DNA from: Zychaea mexicana
Taxonomy: Eukaryota; Mucoromycota; Mucoromycetes; Mucorales; Lichtheimiaceae
Assembly (NCBI RefSeq): GCF_025766255.1
Contig: NW_026516724.1
Location: forward strand, 214,645 to 278,644
Direction: 5' to 3'
Length of the DNA stretch: 64,000 bases
Shown: positions 11,830 through 21,970 of the stretch, piece by piece
Layout of the letters: each line of letters begins with the position of its first letter
Numbering within the stretch: position 1 is the stretch's first letter
Translations under genes and position numbers: made by a program
The notes under the pieces: model-generated
The model's input: the letters and a program-made list of their open reading frames with translations, nothing else
Database searches by the model: none
What the model was told of the DNA's origin: nothing

Positions 11830-12889
11830 TTATGGTTTTTGTGGAGTGTTCTGTTTGCAGGGTGGTGGTATAGGTGTGTCAGGATCAATGGGAGCGTGCA
11901 AGACCCTTCCGACCTTGTAATAGGTATGATGATTTTCATAGAAGCTTTTCCAGCCTTGGACACCCTGATTTTGGGATTTAAGAAGCATGTTTACCAGTTA
12001 GCATAGCAACATATCTTCTGATACGCCTCCACTCCTTTTCTTTATTCTTTCCACTTGTATCCTTCTGTGTGTGTGCGTCTTTGGGAGGTGGGGGTGGTGG
12101 TGTTTTGCGGTGTGGTTTGTTTTACTATTCACTCTAAAATAACAGTACCTTGAGTTGTGCCTCTGAAAAGCCACGAAGGTCATGCGTTAAGTGTTCCTTA
12201 AAGCAGCCGGTCACATACGCTCGAGCTGCATCTCTCCCTGCAAAATGATTGTAGCTTCCTCCATAACCATACCATCCAAGACCGGCCGATACGTCAAACA
12301 CATCGCCGCTAGTAGGTAAAAAAGGTGTGGTATAACAATGACATCAGTTAGCGTCCATGCATAGTAAAATATTTCCAGCCTCGTAGCATATCGGATATGC
12401 ATGAACATACTCCACAGCAAGGTAAATAGGTAAGTTTGGGTTACTGCCATCATAGCGTGCAAGTTGCTCTTCACTAAACACAAGTTCTTTTCTCTATATG
12501 AAACAACAGTAAGTTATATGCACGAATTACAATTCATCTCGATCTCCTATTCAACTGTAACTAGACTAGAGAGACGACCGTGTTGGGGAAGAACATTCGA
12601 CGCTATGAGAAGAATGTCCTAATGTCTACTACATATTTACCGGAATGTACGTGTTAATATTCGTCCATTTTCCACGGTAGCCCCAGGTCCACGATTCCGT
12701 GATTAGGTACGAGGCACCAAAAAACAAAATCACGATCCACACCAGACCCATCAAGATGTTGCTTAAAACAGACGACGATCGCTGTTGCTGTTTTAACGTC
12801 TTGGAATCATCTTTTTCAGCCTGATCCGAAGCAGGTTTTGATGTAGGCTCGTCTGTTTGTGGTTTTCGGCGTTGCTGCAGATTTGACAT
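11830..12889 (-). CDS. MAPR-family (cytochrome b5-like haem/steroid-binding) membrane protein
   Basis: Four-exon model: 12641-12889, 12411-12493, 12149-12308, 11830-11964; 627 nt, 208 aa, in phase throughout. Residues about 46-62 form a single N-terminal transmembrane segment, followed by SWTWGYRGKWTNINTYIP. The cyt-b5-like core then reads ELVFSEEQLARYDGSN, LPIYLAVDGDVFDVSAG, WYGYGGSYNHFAGRDAARA, FKEHLTHDL. These are the hallmarks of membrane-associated progesterone receptor proteins (Dap1, PGRMC, neudesin/neuferricin group), which bind haem through conserved tyrosines and support cytochrome P450 enzymes in the ER. The C-terminus (GWKSFYENHHTYYKVGRV) is the extension typical of fungal members. 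The start at 12889 is the first in-frame Met of the exon; a 5'UTR intron upstream is possible. Confidence 0.85.
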
Positions 12890-13129
12890 TTTGTTTGACA
12901 GATGAGTCGGAAGAAAGAAAAGAAAGCCAGGACCAAGAAGGCTGCGACACGTCGTATGACAAGCGGGAATTGAAGCTTGCACACAGTAAAAAATGACAAC
13001 ACGCATATTTCACCTTGTATCCATCGTCGTCTTCTGCTTCTGGTATGCGAGACACGACCTTTGTTTCTTGCTGTCATCGAGGCTGGCCTTGCTGTTGCTG
13101 GGTAATTTGCCTCTCATCATCTTATTGAT

Positions 13130-13258
13130 TCAGCCTTCACTTAAATAAGACCTGGATACTTTGTCCATGGCTACTTTAAACTCCTGAGTCTCAAACACTC
13201 GCGACGAAATGTATGGTGCGCAGTAAGGATCAAACGATGCGAAATCCGGTTGACAGGC
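13130..13258 (-). pseudogene. orphan 3'-terminal exon of an unrecognised gene
   Basis: A minus-strand segment preceded by a good acceptor (poly-A/T tract then ATAG) encodes 42 residues, from ACQPDFASFDPYCAPYISS to a stop after YLSEG. The composition is coding-like and unlike random frame, but the upstream 350 bp shows no clear partner exon and then the Fanzor locus begins. It may be the 3' remnant of a gene cut off by the Fanzor-bearing insertion, or the last exon of a short gene I could not assemble. Confidence 0.3.
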
Positions 13259-16200
13259 CTATTTTTTTGTTCTTTTTGGGTCTCATGAAATTTTAATTGG
13301 TTGCGCTGAATGCTAGGTCGAGCACTGACATGTCAGATTATGAAAACGTTATATTTTGGCAAGGCTGCTCTGTGGAAGAGCTTTGACACAGTAACAAAGT
13401 GGTATCATATAAAATAATAACATCTCATATTTTCCACTACTTCTCTCTACGTATTTAGTCGTTTCTTTTTAACCATTACTATTATTGGATGTACAAGTTG
13501 ACTTTTATCACAATTTATGAATCATTACCCCGTACATATTTATATACAGCCCGATTCCCGTAGAAAAATTATGACCCGATTATTAGCATGGAAAAATACA
13601 GACGTTTCTACTCTTTTTTATCCAGCTTCGCGCGGAGACAGCTGAGCACCAGGACTGGTGTCACGTCTTGAATCGCTGAAAAGCGGGTGAGAGGATGTAG
13701 GTGGGTGCACGTGATCGGGAAAAGGGGGGGATAGGGGTGCTATTTGCAGACATAGCCTTTGTCATCCCTATCACAGCAATGTTGAATCCGCCTACTGCAT
13801 CGCGATTGAACGTACTTTGGCTGCGACTGGGACACGTAAGATTCGTGCACTTGAGAGCGCCGTTGGCCGGTCGCAACTTTCCATCCTCGCCACGGTATTT
13901 TTGCAGTGTTGTTGGCTCGTGGCAGTATGGGCAAGTCTTGCTGGACCGGTACTCGTCAGTGATGCACAGATGGCTGTTTTCCGGTGCGTCCAGTTCTTGC
14001 TTTAATTTTTTGCTTGCACCTTGTTGGTGCTTCTTGAACCTTTTGTTGCCGGCCCGCCACGAACCAAAGAAATGCAATGTGGGTTTGATCCCAGGTAGGC
14101 GCCAAGCCGAAGCTAATTTGCTGTGGTATATTTTATGACGCAGCTCACGAGTGCGACCTTCCTTATACCGTCTATCTGCATCGTCGATACCCTTCCTTTT
14201 GAAGATCTCGCGCCGTTTTTGGTGTTTCGTTGCAAATGTTGCAGAGTTTTTCTTCTTCGACGTGTAAGTATGTGGTTTAGGCAAGGGAGTTGGCAACGAT
14301 ATTGATGATTGCTGTGGTATGCCTTGTTCTTGCGTTGTTGCTGATGACGATGCAAAAGATGGTGGCAATGGTGCAATTAGTCCATCGGTGTATTGCTGTA
14401 TGGTATTAAAGATGTGAGTGGTAGTCGTTAATACAGCAGTAGCAGCGACGACATGTCCTGGGTCGATACCAGCCACAGCCAATGGATTGTTGTTTTGCAG
14501 AGATTCGAGAATGGTCTTTTGGACAGTTGACTAAACAAATTATCAAATAACCGCAAGCATATTAATTACTTTCTCGTCGATGCCATGTGCGTAGTATAGA
14601 ACAAGTTAACTTGACCATACCTCGATCTTATCGTCAGGGACAATTCCCTTGGCCACGTCCTTGCCGATACAATGCATTTCTGCGACGTACAACTGCGACC
14701 TTGCGTCAGCAAGTTGCCTGCGGGTTTGCGCACGTCTGCTTCTACATGGCGGATTGCAGCTCTTGCAGCCTGAAGCTCTTGATATAGCTCAGGATCCCAA
14801 GCTTCCTTCATCTTGGTCCGACGACGGAACTGTCTTCCAATGTCGACGCGCTTCTCTTCAAGAGTCCCACATTCTTTTAGTAAGCCAGGTAGTCGACTTG
14901 CCAATCTGCGGATCCTCTGCCCCAAATTAGTCTTGAGTTCTTCAATATCTGCCTTGTCTTCCTTCTGTGCTGCATGTCGTTTCCTTGGCCGCCGTTCCTC
15001 ATCTTGACTTTTTCGCTTGCGACGCTGCGCTTTTTGCTTTTTCTTCTTACGTGCCTTCGCTGATCTGTTCTTTCCAGACAATCCCGCTCCCGCTCGCCCT
15101 TTTCCTTTCGATCGAGACGCTTGTCCTTTGCTTGCGACTTTAGCCACACTTGTACCCTCATCGCTTCCAATATTGCTGTCGTCATCACCGGAGGAGTTGT
15201 CCTGCTCTTTTTCTTTTGCGGTCTCCTTGTCCCGCCGCTCAGAGTCGCCAGTCGTGACAGTTCTAGTACCAAGCACCCGCACTGTATGGCGATTGACAAA
15301 CGTAACGCGGTACGCAAGAGTCAATTTCTTGGATTCCATGGCTTGTTGGATCTTGGGAAGCTTGAAAAATGCACCGAAAACATCGCGCTTGCGCCTCCAG
15401 TCGACTGCCTCCCTTTTGCTTGTAATCTCCCCTTTTGGTGTCTCAGCTGGGATCTTGAAATCCCCCGAGAAAAGGGTGTACAAAACGTCGGTTGATATAT
15501 GCAGGGATTGGTCTTTTTCATCGACAGAAGGGAAGGTGGCCCATTGGTTCTGTTGAGGACCGATCAAAGCTACAGCTGTGTTGGTGATGTATGCAAGTGG
15601 CGCACATTGATGGATCGTCAGGCTGTCCTTGTCATCGGTATCGTCGTCGTCATTGTCATCACTTGCCTCTGGCATGTAATACGGTCTAAGAGCATTGCAA
15701 ATATGAGCAGCAGCTTTACATTCACTATGCGCAAGGTTTGTCCCTTGAAAAGCAGCATCTTTGATGGTCTGTGCGCTGACGTCTTCCGTGGCCTTGTCCA
15801 GTAATCTCTTGATTATTGATACCAACGCTCGGATCTTTCGAGTACTCGTTTCAGCGTCTTCCGATGTTGCTGCTTCGTCGTCTTCTTACTGCTCATCTGC
15901 AGTGCAGACTTTAAAGGGGTTCGATTGCTGGACAGCAGAACGAAGCGACCGTGTCACTTTTTGCGTTTTTTTAATGGAGTCTGTTCCTTTGTTGGTACCA
16001 GTAGATGAGCTTGAGAACCTGTCGACCTTTACGAAAAGAAGGCACATCAGACACTATTCAAGTATCGTAACAGACGCAGTAGATCAATAAGTGTAGATCA
16101 TTAACTTCGCCTTCCACTCCTGCGTTTTCAGCAATAGCTTATCGGTGACTTCTTTGCTCCTCTCTCGTACGATGGCCCATGTGAGTTCTTTGATGTAGTA

Positions 16201-16639
16201 ATGCATAGTGTCAATGGCATGTTTTTTGGAGACAGATGCTTTGGTTTCCGCTTGTGCGTTGTTCTGCTCTTTGGCAGCTTTCTTCAGTTCAAAATATTGC
16301 GAACGCTTTTCAAGGAACGCAGACAGACGTTTTGGGGCCAAAATTGTACGTAATAGCAAGGTAGACACAATGCGAAGGTCCCGATCATGTCTTTTGCGTG
16401 TCCATAGATTGTGAGCACTAGTAACAAATTCCCACAACCCACAACCCATTGTTCATCGCACCGTTGAAGAGAAAGTCGTCCTGCTTTGTGACATATCCAG
16501 ACTCGGCGATAGCAGCTCGGATGTCTTTGAATATGGGTGCTTCTTTGTTTTCGCATACACTCGACCCAACGCAACCTGTCAATAATATACAGACATAGTC
16601 ATATAATTTTAGCAAAGCAGATTAGCGAACAAAACTGCA

Positions 16640-16960
16640 CTGAGAAATAATTAAAAAAATTAAAAATTAAAATATATTTATTACCCAGAAAGTTATATCC
16701 AAGTATTCCTTACTATCTTTTATATTAATAGCATATAAATTGTTATATTTACTTCAAATTATACATATTTACAATTTTTTATTTATTTATAAAAATAATT
16801 TAATTTCTAAAATTTTATATATTAATAGTTTTCATTATATCTAAAAAAAATAAAAATAATATAAATTAGTGATTGAATGGGAATTTTTTTTTAAAATTGG
16901 AAAATAAATTGTTAAAAAGAATATAATTATTTCTCACTGTTCTCAAATAAACACAACCTC
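16640..16960. mobile_element. AT-rich MITE in a Fanzor intron
   Basis: About 310 bp of very AT-rich DNA bounded by inverted ends GAGAAATAATTA (left, from about 16650) and its complement (right, ending about 16947). The 8 bp outside the ends are ACTGCACT and ACTGTTCT, a candidate 8-bp target duplication with two mismatches. Eight-base duplications are usual for Merlin/IS1016-type elements. The insertion sits just inside a splice donor (GTAAGTTC) of the host locus. No ORF. Confidence 0.5.
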
Positions 16961-17354
16961 GTGAACTTACCAGACAAAAGATTTGAGAAATGCTCAAAAG
17001 TATAGACACGTGCAGCTTGTAAGGCATCTATATTTGCTGGTATAGATGCGACATCGATGGCGGTTGGACAATCTTAGGGAAGGTGTTTCTTGAAGTTGAA
17101 TCCCGGTACCAGTGCTTTAAAGTCAAATGATACTTGCTGCGTTGGGATACCACAACAACGAGCAGCTTCCCCAGAGGTGATCAGATTGGTCAGTATTTCA
17201 GTAGCACTTGACAGCGGAGTACATCCATTATAGGTCTCATATAAATTTCAAACTCAATTACTTATAAATTTTTTTTTGAATTTTCTATCTAAAAATAAAA
17301 ATAGTTGAAAACAGATGATTGAAAACTTTATAGAAAATATCTTTAAAATACGAA

Positions 17355-18205
17355 ATGTTTATAGAAAGTTACCATATATTAAAGAAAGCTTTTGATAATG
17401 AAGTTGATGGAATAAATTATTTACTAGATAATAAATATATTAAAAAAGAGATATATGTGATAAATGTAAAAATAATAATATTAAATTTAATTATAAGCGA
17501 AAATTATATGTTTGTAATTATTATAAATGTAGGAAAACATACTCACCATTTAAAGATACAATATTTTCAAAAATGAAGCTACCAATTCATTACCAATTAC
17601 ATATTTTATATGAATTTTTAAAAAAAAACACCAATAACTAGTATTTCTAAAAGTTTAAGTATTGATCATAAAATAGCTATAAAATATCATAAAATTTTTA
17701 GAAAAATATTGATAACAATATAAAGATTGATAAAATTGGAGGTAGAAATTCAATAGTAGAAATATATGAAACGAAGATTGCCAAAAGAAAATATCATAAA
17801 GGCCATAAAGTTGAAGGAGCATGGGTAATTGGTGGCATTGACAGATCTAGATTAAAAAATAAAATTAAAAATGAAAATAAGAAATCTTTTTTCATACTAA
17901 TTAATATTAGAAATAGTGAAAGTATAAATAAAATCATTAAGAAATATGTTAAAAAAGGAACAACAATATACACTGACTGTTGGAAAGGTTATAATAATTT
18001 AAAAATATAGGGTATAAACATAAAACAGTAAATCATAAAAAATATTTTAAAGATCCAATTACCAAAGTTCATACAAATGGAATTGAAGGTACTTGGAGTG
18101 GATTAAAAAGAAGCATTAATATAAGAAATTGAACAAAAAATGGTATAGAATTACATTTAAAAGAATACTAATGGAGAAAAAGATATAAAGAATATGATAT
18201 ATAAA
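17355..18205 (+). pseudogene. ISXO2/Merlin-like DDE transposase, degenerate
   Basis: Conceptual translation gives the family layout: an N-terminal zinc ribbon (D-K-C followed by VCNYYKCRKTYSPFKDTIF), a helical segment (ISKSLSIDHKIAIKYHKIF), then a catalytic domain with VEIYETKIAKRKYHKGHKV, GAWVIGGIDRS, TTIYTDCWKGYN (second Asp, about 17976) and THTNGIEGTWSGLK (Glu, about 18085). Reading needs frame changes and passes several stops (for example after RKILITI and within KNLKI). The first catalytic Asp, in the usual VEIDETK context, is Tyr here (TAT near 17765). Such transposases move by DDE chemistry and belong to IS1595 in bacteria and Merlin in eukaryotes. This copy cannot be functional. Confidence 0.75.
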
Positions 18206-18306
18206 AAAAGTTTCTAAAAATATAAAAATAATTAAAAATTGAATTTATATATATATTAAAATAAACTTTTAGACTTTATTAAACTACATCTAAAAATACA
18301 TTTCAA

Positions 18307-18588
18307 ATGGAAGATTTTATTGATGAATCATTTAAACATAATATCAAAAGAAATTTAGTAATTAAAGAAATGAAAAAATATAATATAAGAGAATATAAAA
18401 TTAAACAAAATAATGGATTTTTTGAGATATTTATAAATTTTAATGGGTCTTTAGATAATTATAAAAAAGTATATTCTTTTAAAACATATAATAAAGTTCA
18501 AAGTATTGATAGAAAAAGATTAAAAAGAAAAGCAAATAATGATGATATTAATAAATTAGAAAAAAATATTAAAAAGATTAAATTATAA
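18307..18588 (+). CDS. AT-rich ORF of unknown function, 93 aa
   Basis: An uninterrupted frame from ATG to TAA, very rich in Lys, Asn and Ile because of its AT content; it starts MEDFIDESFKHNIKRN and ends in a Lys-rich tail. It lies downstream and on the same strand as the Merlin-like transposase relic, so it may be a passenger gene of that element. No domain recognised. Long frames are harder to come by at such AT content because stop codons are AT-rich, which argues that it was coding recently. Confidence 0.35.
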   Translation: MEDFIDESFKHNIKRNLVIKEMKKYNIREYKIKQNNGFFEIFINFNGSLDNYKKVYSFKTYNKVQSIDRKRLKRKANNDDINKLEKNIKKIKL

Positions 18589-19479
18589 ATATCTGCCCTT
18601 GGTAAAGATATAAAACTTACTGGTAGGATGGATGGCAAAAATAGAAAAAAAATTGTTGAATAATATCAATCACATGATATAAAACCTGTCTTCTATATAA
18701 CCCCTTGACAGCTGATTAAGGCAGCGACCAACTCGATCTTGTTCGCTCAGAATAGTTTGTAGAAATAGTTCATAATCTATTTCGTTACGAAGGATCGCCC
18801 ACAAAGCTGAAGGTAATGGTCTCGTGGAGCTTTGTTGTTTTTGTGTCACTGTCACCTTCAATGGCCTCCTCCTCCTCCTTGTCATTGTCATCCCCATCTT
18901 TGCCTTCTTCGTCTCCTTTGTTGCCACTGCTGCTGCCACTGCCACTGCCACTGCTTGTATTATGATATCCCAGAATGTCATCCCAGCTGCTGATTTCAAG
19001 ATAGTGTCAGACTTCTTCAAACAGTTGATTGCCTTCTTCTTTGTATGCATTGATATGATCGAAACTCTTGTACGATTTCAATCGGTTAGCGAACCAATTA
19101 ACCGCCACTTGTAGTTTTGGATAGTTTTGTAAGACACATTGCTGAATTGTGTCTAAAATGCCTTTGGGCAAAGTTTTCTGGCTGTTATGCTTCTTTTGTA
19201 ACTTGTCAAAATCACTCAAAGTGGCCGCAGCAGTTGGTGATGCGTCCAAAGCTTCTTCCATCTCCTTGCGAAGATGATACCGGATACCCTCGATGAAAAA
19301 GGCAATGATGTCATCCTTGCTGTATTCGGTTCTACGAGTGGTATCTGGCGTTTGTTTTTCGTCGTTGACATCTGCCAACGTTGCTGCTGATCTTGGTGAT
19401 GGTGCTGGTGCTTAGAGCTTGACTTTTCTATCCTTGGGTATCTGAATAGTTGAAATCAGAGTTTAGATGGTATGCTCTT

Positions 19480-20010
19480 TCAACCAGGCAGTGTAATAAC
19501 ACATGGCACTCCCTTTGCCCTCTCCACGTAGAGAAGGCTAACCTTATGTTCTGGCGTATTTTGTAGTTCAAACCATTCTCCACGAGTGCTCGAGTAGGAG
19601 TCTTGATGATGTAACATAGCCACAGTGTTTTTCCCTGACGGATTTATGATACGTGCTTGTTTTCTTGTAGAGAAGTAATAGACGCATAAGTCAAAAATCA
19701 GAGCTAGTGCCACCAAAAGTGCCAATCCTGTGAGGACGACTCCCTTGCCTTTGACCTAACGCAAGTACACATCAAAATTCGTGTCGAGGTCGCTATTCAG
19801 TATGCTTTTGAGTTTTGAGTTGTTCATCGGTTGCAGGCCGTGTCTCTTGAGTTCTTTTTTGATTTTGGTCAAGTTTTCAACGCCTGGCACAAAATCATAA
19901 AGTTGGTTATAACCGTCGTCTAATCTCTTCTGCGTCAAAGTGGTGGGTTCACGCCGTAGCTCCTCGTTCATGTAAAAACTGATTTTTGCTGTGTAACTTG
20001 CTGTTCTCAT
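19480..20010 (-). pseudogene. unrecognised minus-strand coding relic with one membrane segment
   Basis: Two minus-strand frames (19756-20010, starting MRTASYTAKISFYMNEELRR; and 19480-19725) are in the same frame, separated by a TAG after VYLR near 19756. Together they would give about 170 residues with a polar N-terminal half and a hydrophobic segment (ALLVALALIFDLCVYYF). It lies upstream of the Fanzor relic on the same strand and may be a separate gene of the same element or a host-gene fragment. Function unknown. Confidence 0.3.
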
Positions 20011-20183
20011 TTTTTCAAGTGTTTTAGCTCACTTATAGGAATAAATGCTCGGTACGATGAGGATTTGTGGTGGGTTCAGTAGTTGGTATTGTCATTAGAG
20101 TATAGAGATTGAGGTAGAAGGCAGACGCGAAAGCAAACCAAGCATGAAGGGGCATTTTGATAAGGTTGGGAAGCTGCTCACGC

Positions 20184-20504
20184 TATATGAGCATCATTAA
20201 GAAATAATAAACTTTAAAGTTAATATCATAAAAAGATATTTCATTATGTAATTATTAATTATTTTATAATTTCTAATTACTATTAAATCTTTAATTACAA
20301 AAAAAAAGTTATTTTTCATAAATGTTTTATCTATAAAGAATATATCCTTAGAAGATACATCATTGTAAATTCTGCCAAGACAAAAACTAAAGCTTCTTAT
20401 GGAGAATTTAGAACCTTTTTCTCTAGAGAAAAAGAACCACAAAAAGAGTCACTCCATAAGTTAAGAACTTACGAGTTTTTTTGAGGTTCAACAATGCTCA
20501 TATA
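20184..20504. repeat. AT-rich MITE-like repeat, copy A
   Basis: A 321-bp unit starting TATATGAGCATCATTAAG and ending AACAATGCTCATATA, so its ends are an imperfect inverted repeat (TATATGAGCAT shared). It is nearly identical to copy B at 21684-21970 in the same orientation. The interior shows no ORF of note beyond chance. Confidence 0.6.
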
Positions 20505-21683
20505 ATAGTAAACCATTATATGAACATCATTGAGGAGCAAGTGATTACCATCACTTAGAATCCTCATTACTATTCCGGGGATTAAAAGCTAAAGGTTTTT
20601 AAAAAGGAAAGGAAAGGTTAAATATTATATATTTTAAGGTTATTTTTTTATAAGATATATCATTTAAATGTTTTATTAATAAAAAGATATAAAAAAGAAA
20701 ATAAATAACAATAAAAGATAATCATTAAAAGTTTTTTCTATATGTTCAGCTAGGCATCCAGCCTAAAGGGACCCTCTATCAGCTTCACAAATATCTTTAA
20801 AATAATTATCCTTTAATATTTATCTTTTAAATGTTTTATCTATAAAAGATATAAAAAAGAAATAAGAAATAATAAGATTTTATCCTATTCCCATTATCCA
20901 TTTCCATTCCCAAAAAATATTATTATTTTAAAAAGTTAAAAAAAAATATGAAACAATAAAAGATTTACCCCTTAAATGTTTCATCCTAAAATATTATATC
21001 ATTTTAATGTTTAATCATTATATTATATTTTTAACGTATTATTTATGAAAAGTCAAATATTTGAAAAGCTTTTTCTTTAACATTAATTTTTTCACATTTA
21101 AAAGATAAACCCCAATTATTTTTACTTATATAAAAACCTGTTATTATAAAAGATACATCACATAAAAATGGTTTATCAATATAAAGTTTTAAGTTTTCAG
21201 GATTATTATTACATAAAAAAGTTATCTCTTTCTTTAAATCAATTGTTAGTAAAGGTGAATTCTTTCCCTCAAAGATTCTTGATATAAATTTTTTATTTTT
21301 AAATAAAGCATTATCTTTATATTTATTTTTAATATATATTTCTAAATCAATAATAAAAGATAAAAGTTTATCCAATTTTTCATTAAAGGATTTCTTCATA
21401 CTTAATTGAAAGTTATAACTATCTTTATCTGTACTTTTATCTTTTAAATATTATACCAAAAGGAACCCTTAATAAAGGTATTTTTATTAATAAAGTTTTC
21501 TCATTATATTTTATCTTTATAAAATCTTTATCATTAATAAAAGATAAACAATCTATGTCTATGTTTTCTATTATAAAGAAAATTCAATTTTAAAGAGTTA
21601 TGAAAAAAAGTTTATTCTTTAATAATAGACCCTTTTTAAAAAGATATACAATTTCGGATAAATGTTTAACCATTATAAAGATA
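20505..21683. other. AT-rich interior between the direct repeats
   Basis: Very AT-rich DNA containing several copies of a motif close to AAATGTTTTATCTATAAA (near 20310, 20665, 20830, and weaker at 20965 and 21650), a further repeat-end-like TATATGAACATCATTGAGG at about 20516, and the minus ORF at 21043-21399. Flanking direct repeats make it resemble a composite or terminal-direct-repeat element. Confidence 0.4.
21043..21399 (-). CDS. AT-rich ORF of unknown function, 118 aa
   Basis: A complete frame starting MKKSFNEKLDKLLSFIIDLE and ending AFQIFDFS, with a central stretch DVSFIITGFYISKNNWGLSF that looks like an ordered beta-rich fold. It is Lys/Asn/Phe-rich because of base composition. It sits between two direct repeats and is the only substantial frame there, so it may be the gene of that element. 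No family recognised. Confidence 0.4.
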   Translation of the reverse strand: MKKSFNEKLDKLLSFIIDLEIYIKNKYKDNALFKNKKFISRIFEGKNSPLLTIDLKKEITFLCNNNPENLKLYIDKPFLCDVSFIITGFYISKNNWGLSFKCEKINVKEKAFQIFDFS

Positions 21684-21970
21684 TATATGAGCATCATTAA
21701 GAAATAATAAACTTTAAAGTTAATATCATAAAAAGATATTTCATTATATAATTATTAATTATTTTATAATTTCTAATTACTATTAAATCTTTAATTACAA
21801 AAAAAAAGTATTTTTCATAAATGTTTTATCTATAAAGAATTTATCCTTAGAAGATACATCATTGAAAGTTATGCCAAGACAAAAACTAAAGTTTTTTATG
21901 GAGAATTTAGAACCTTTTTCTTTAGAGAAAAGTTAAGAACTTACGAGTTTTTTTGAGGTTCAACAATGCT
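21684..21970. repeat. AT-rich MITE-like repeat, copy B
   Basis: Same orientation and nearly the same sequence as copy A. It lacks about 26 bp near its right side (present in copy A at about 20430-20456) and the last few bases of the right inverted end. The composition returns to normal immediately after it. Confidence 0.6.

Larger units (their letters stand above)
17235..18600 (+). mobile_element. AT-rich Merlin/ISXO2-like transposon relic
   Basis: An AT-rich block placed between two minus-strand pieces of the Fanzor locus. It carries a broken IS1595/ISXO2-type (Merlin) transposase and a 93-codon plus-strand ORF. Boundaries are set by the composition change and are approximate; no convincing terminal inverted repeat or target duplication was found. 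Confidence 0.55.
13661..19413 (-). pseudogene. Fanzor (eukaryotic TnpB-like) RNA-guided nuclease locus, broken
   Basis: The C-terminal exon (13661-14530) contains VAGIDPGH (RuvC-I Asp), a zinc ribbon (C-P-Y-C then C-x4-C) preceded by ITDEYRSSKTC, and FNRDAVGGFNIAVIG (RuvC-III Asp). An intron (14531-14620) joins it to a region up to about 16049 holding the Fanzor block FGAFFKLPKIQQAMESKK with YRVTFVNRHTVRVLG, and a Lys/Arg-rich linker. Further exon-like pieces lie at 16084-16599, 16970-17230 and 18670-19413. Fanzors are transposon-encoded OMEGA nucleases guided by an RNA from their own locus. Lesions: in-frame TAA at 15886-15888, a one-base frame change near 14730, a 7-bp tandem duplication at 16431-16444, TAA at 17074-17076 and TGA at 19007-19009. 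The locus is therefore most likely dead. Some N-terminal pieces are assigned by strand and order only. Confidence 0.7.

Noticed and set aside
15017..15556. 179-codon plus-strand ORF
   Set aside because: Antisense shadow of the Lys/Arg-rich part of the Fanzor-like coding region.
20184..21970. LTR retrotransposon flanked by two LTRs
   Set aside because: No gag, protease, RT, primer-binding site or polypurine tract, and the repeats themselves have inverted ends; a MITE pair fits better.
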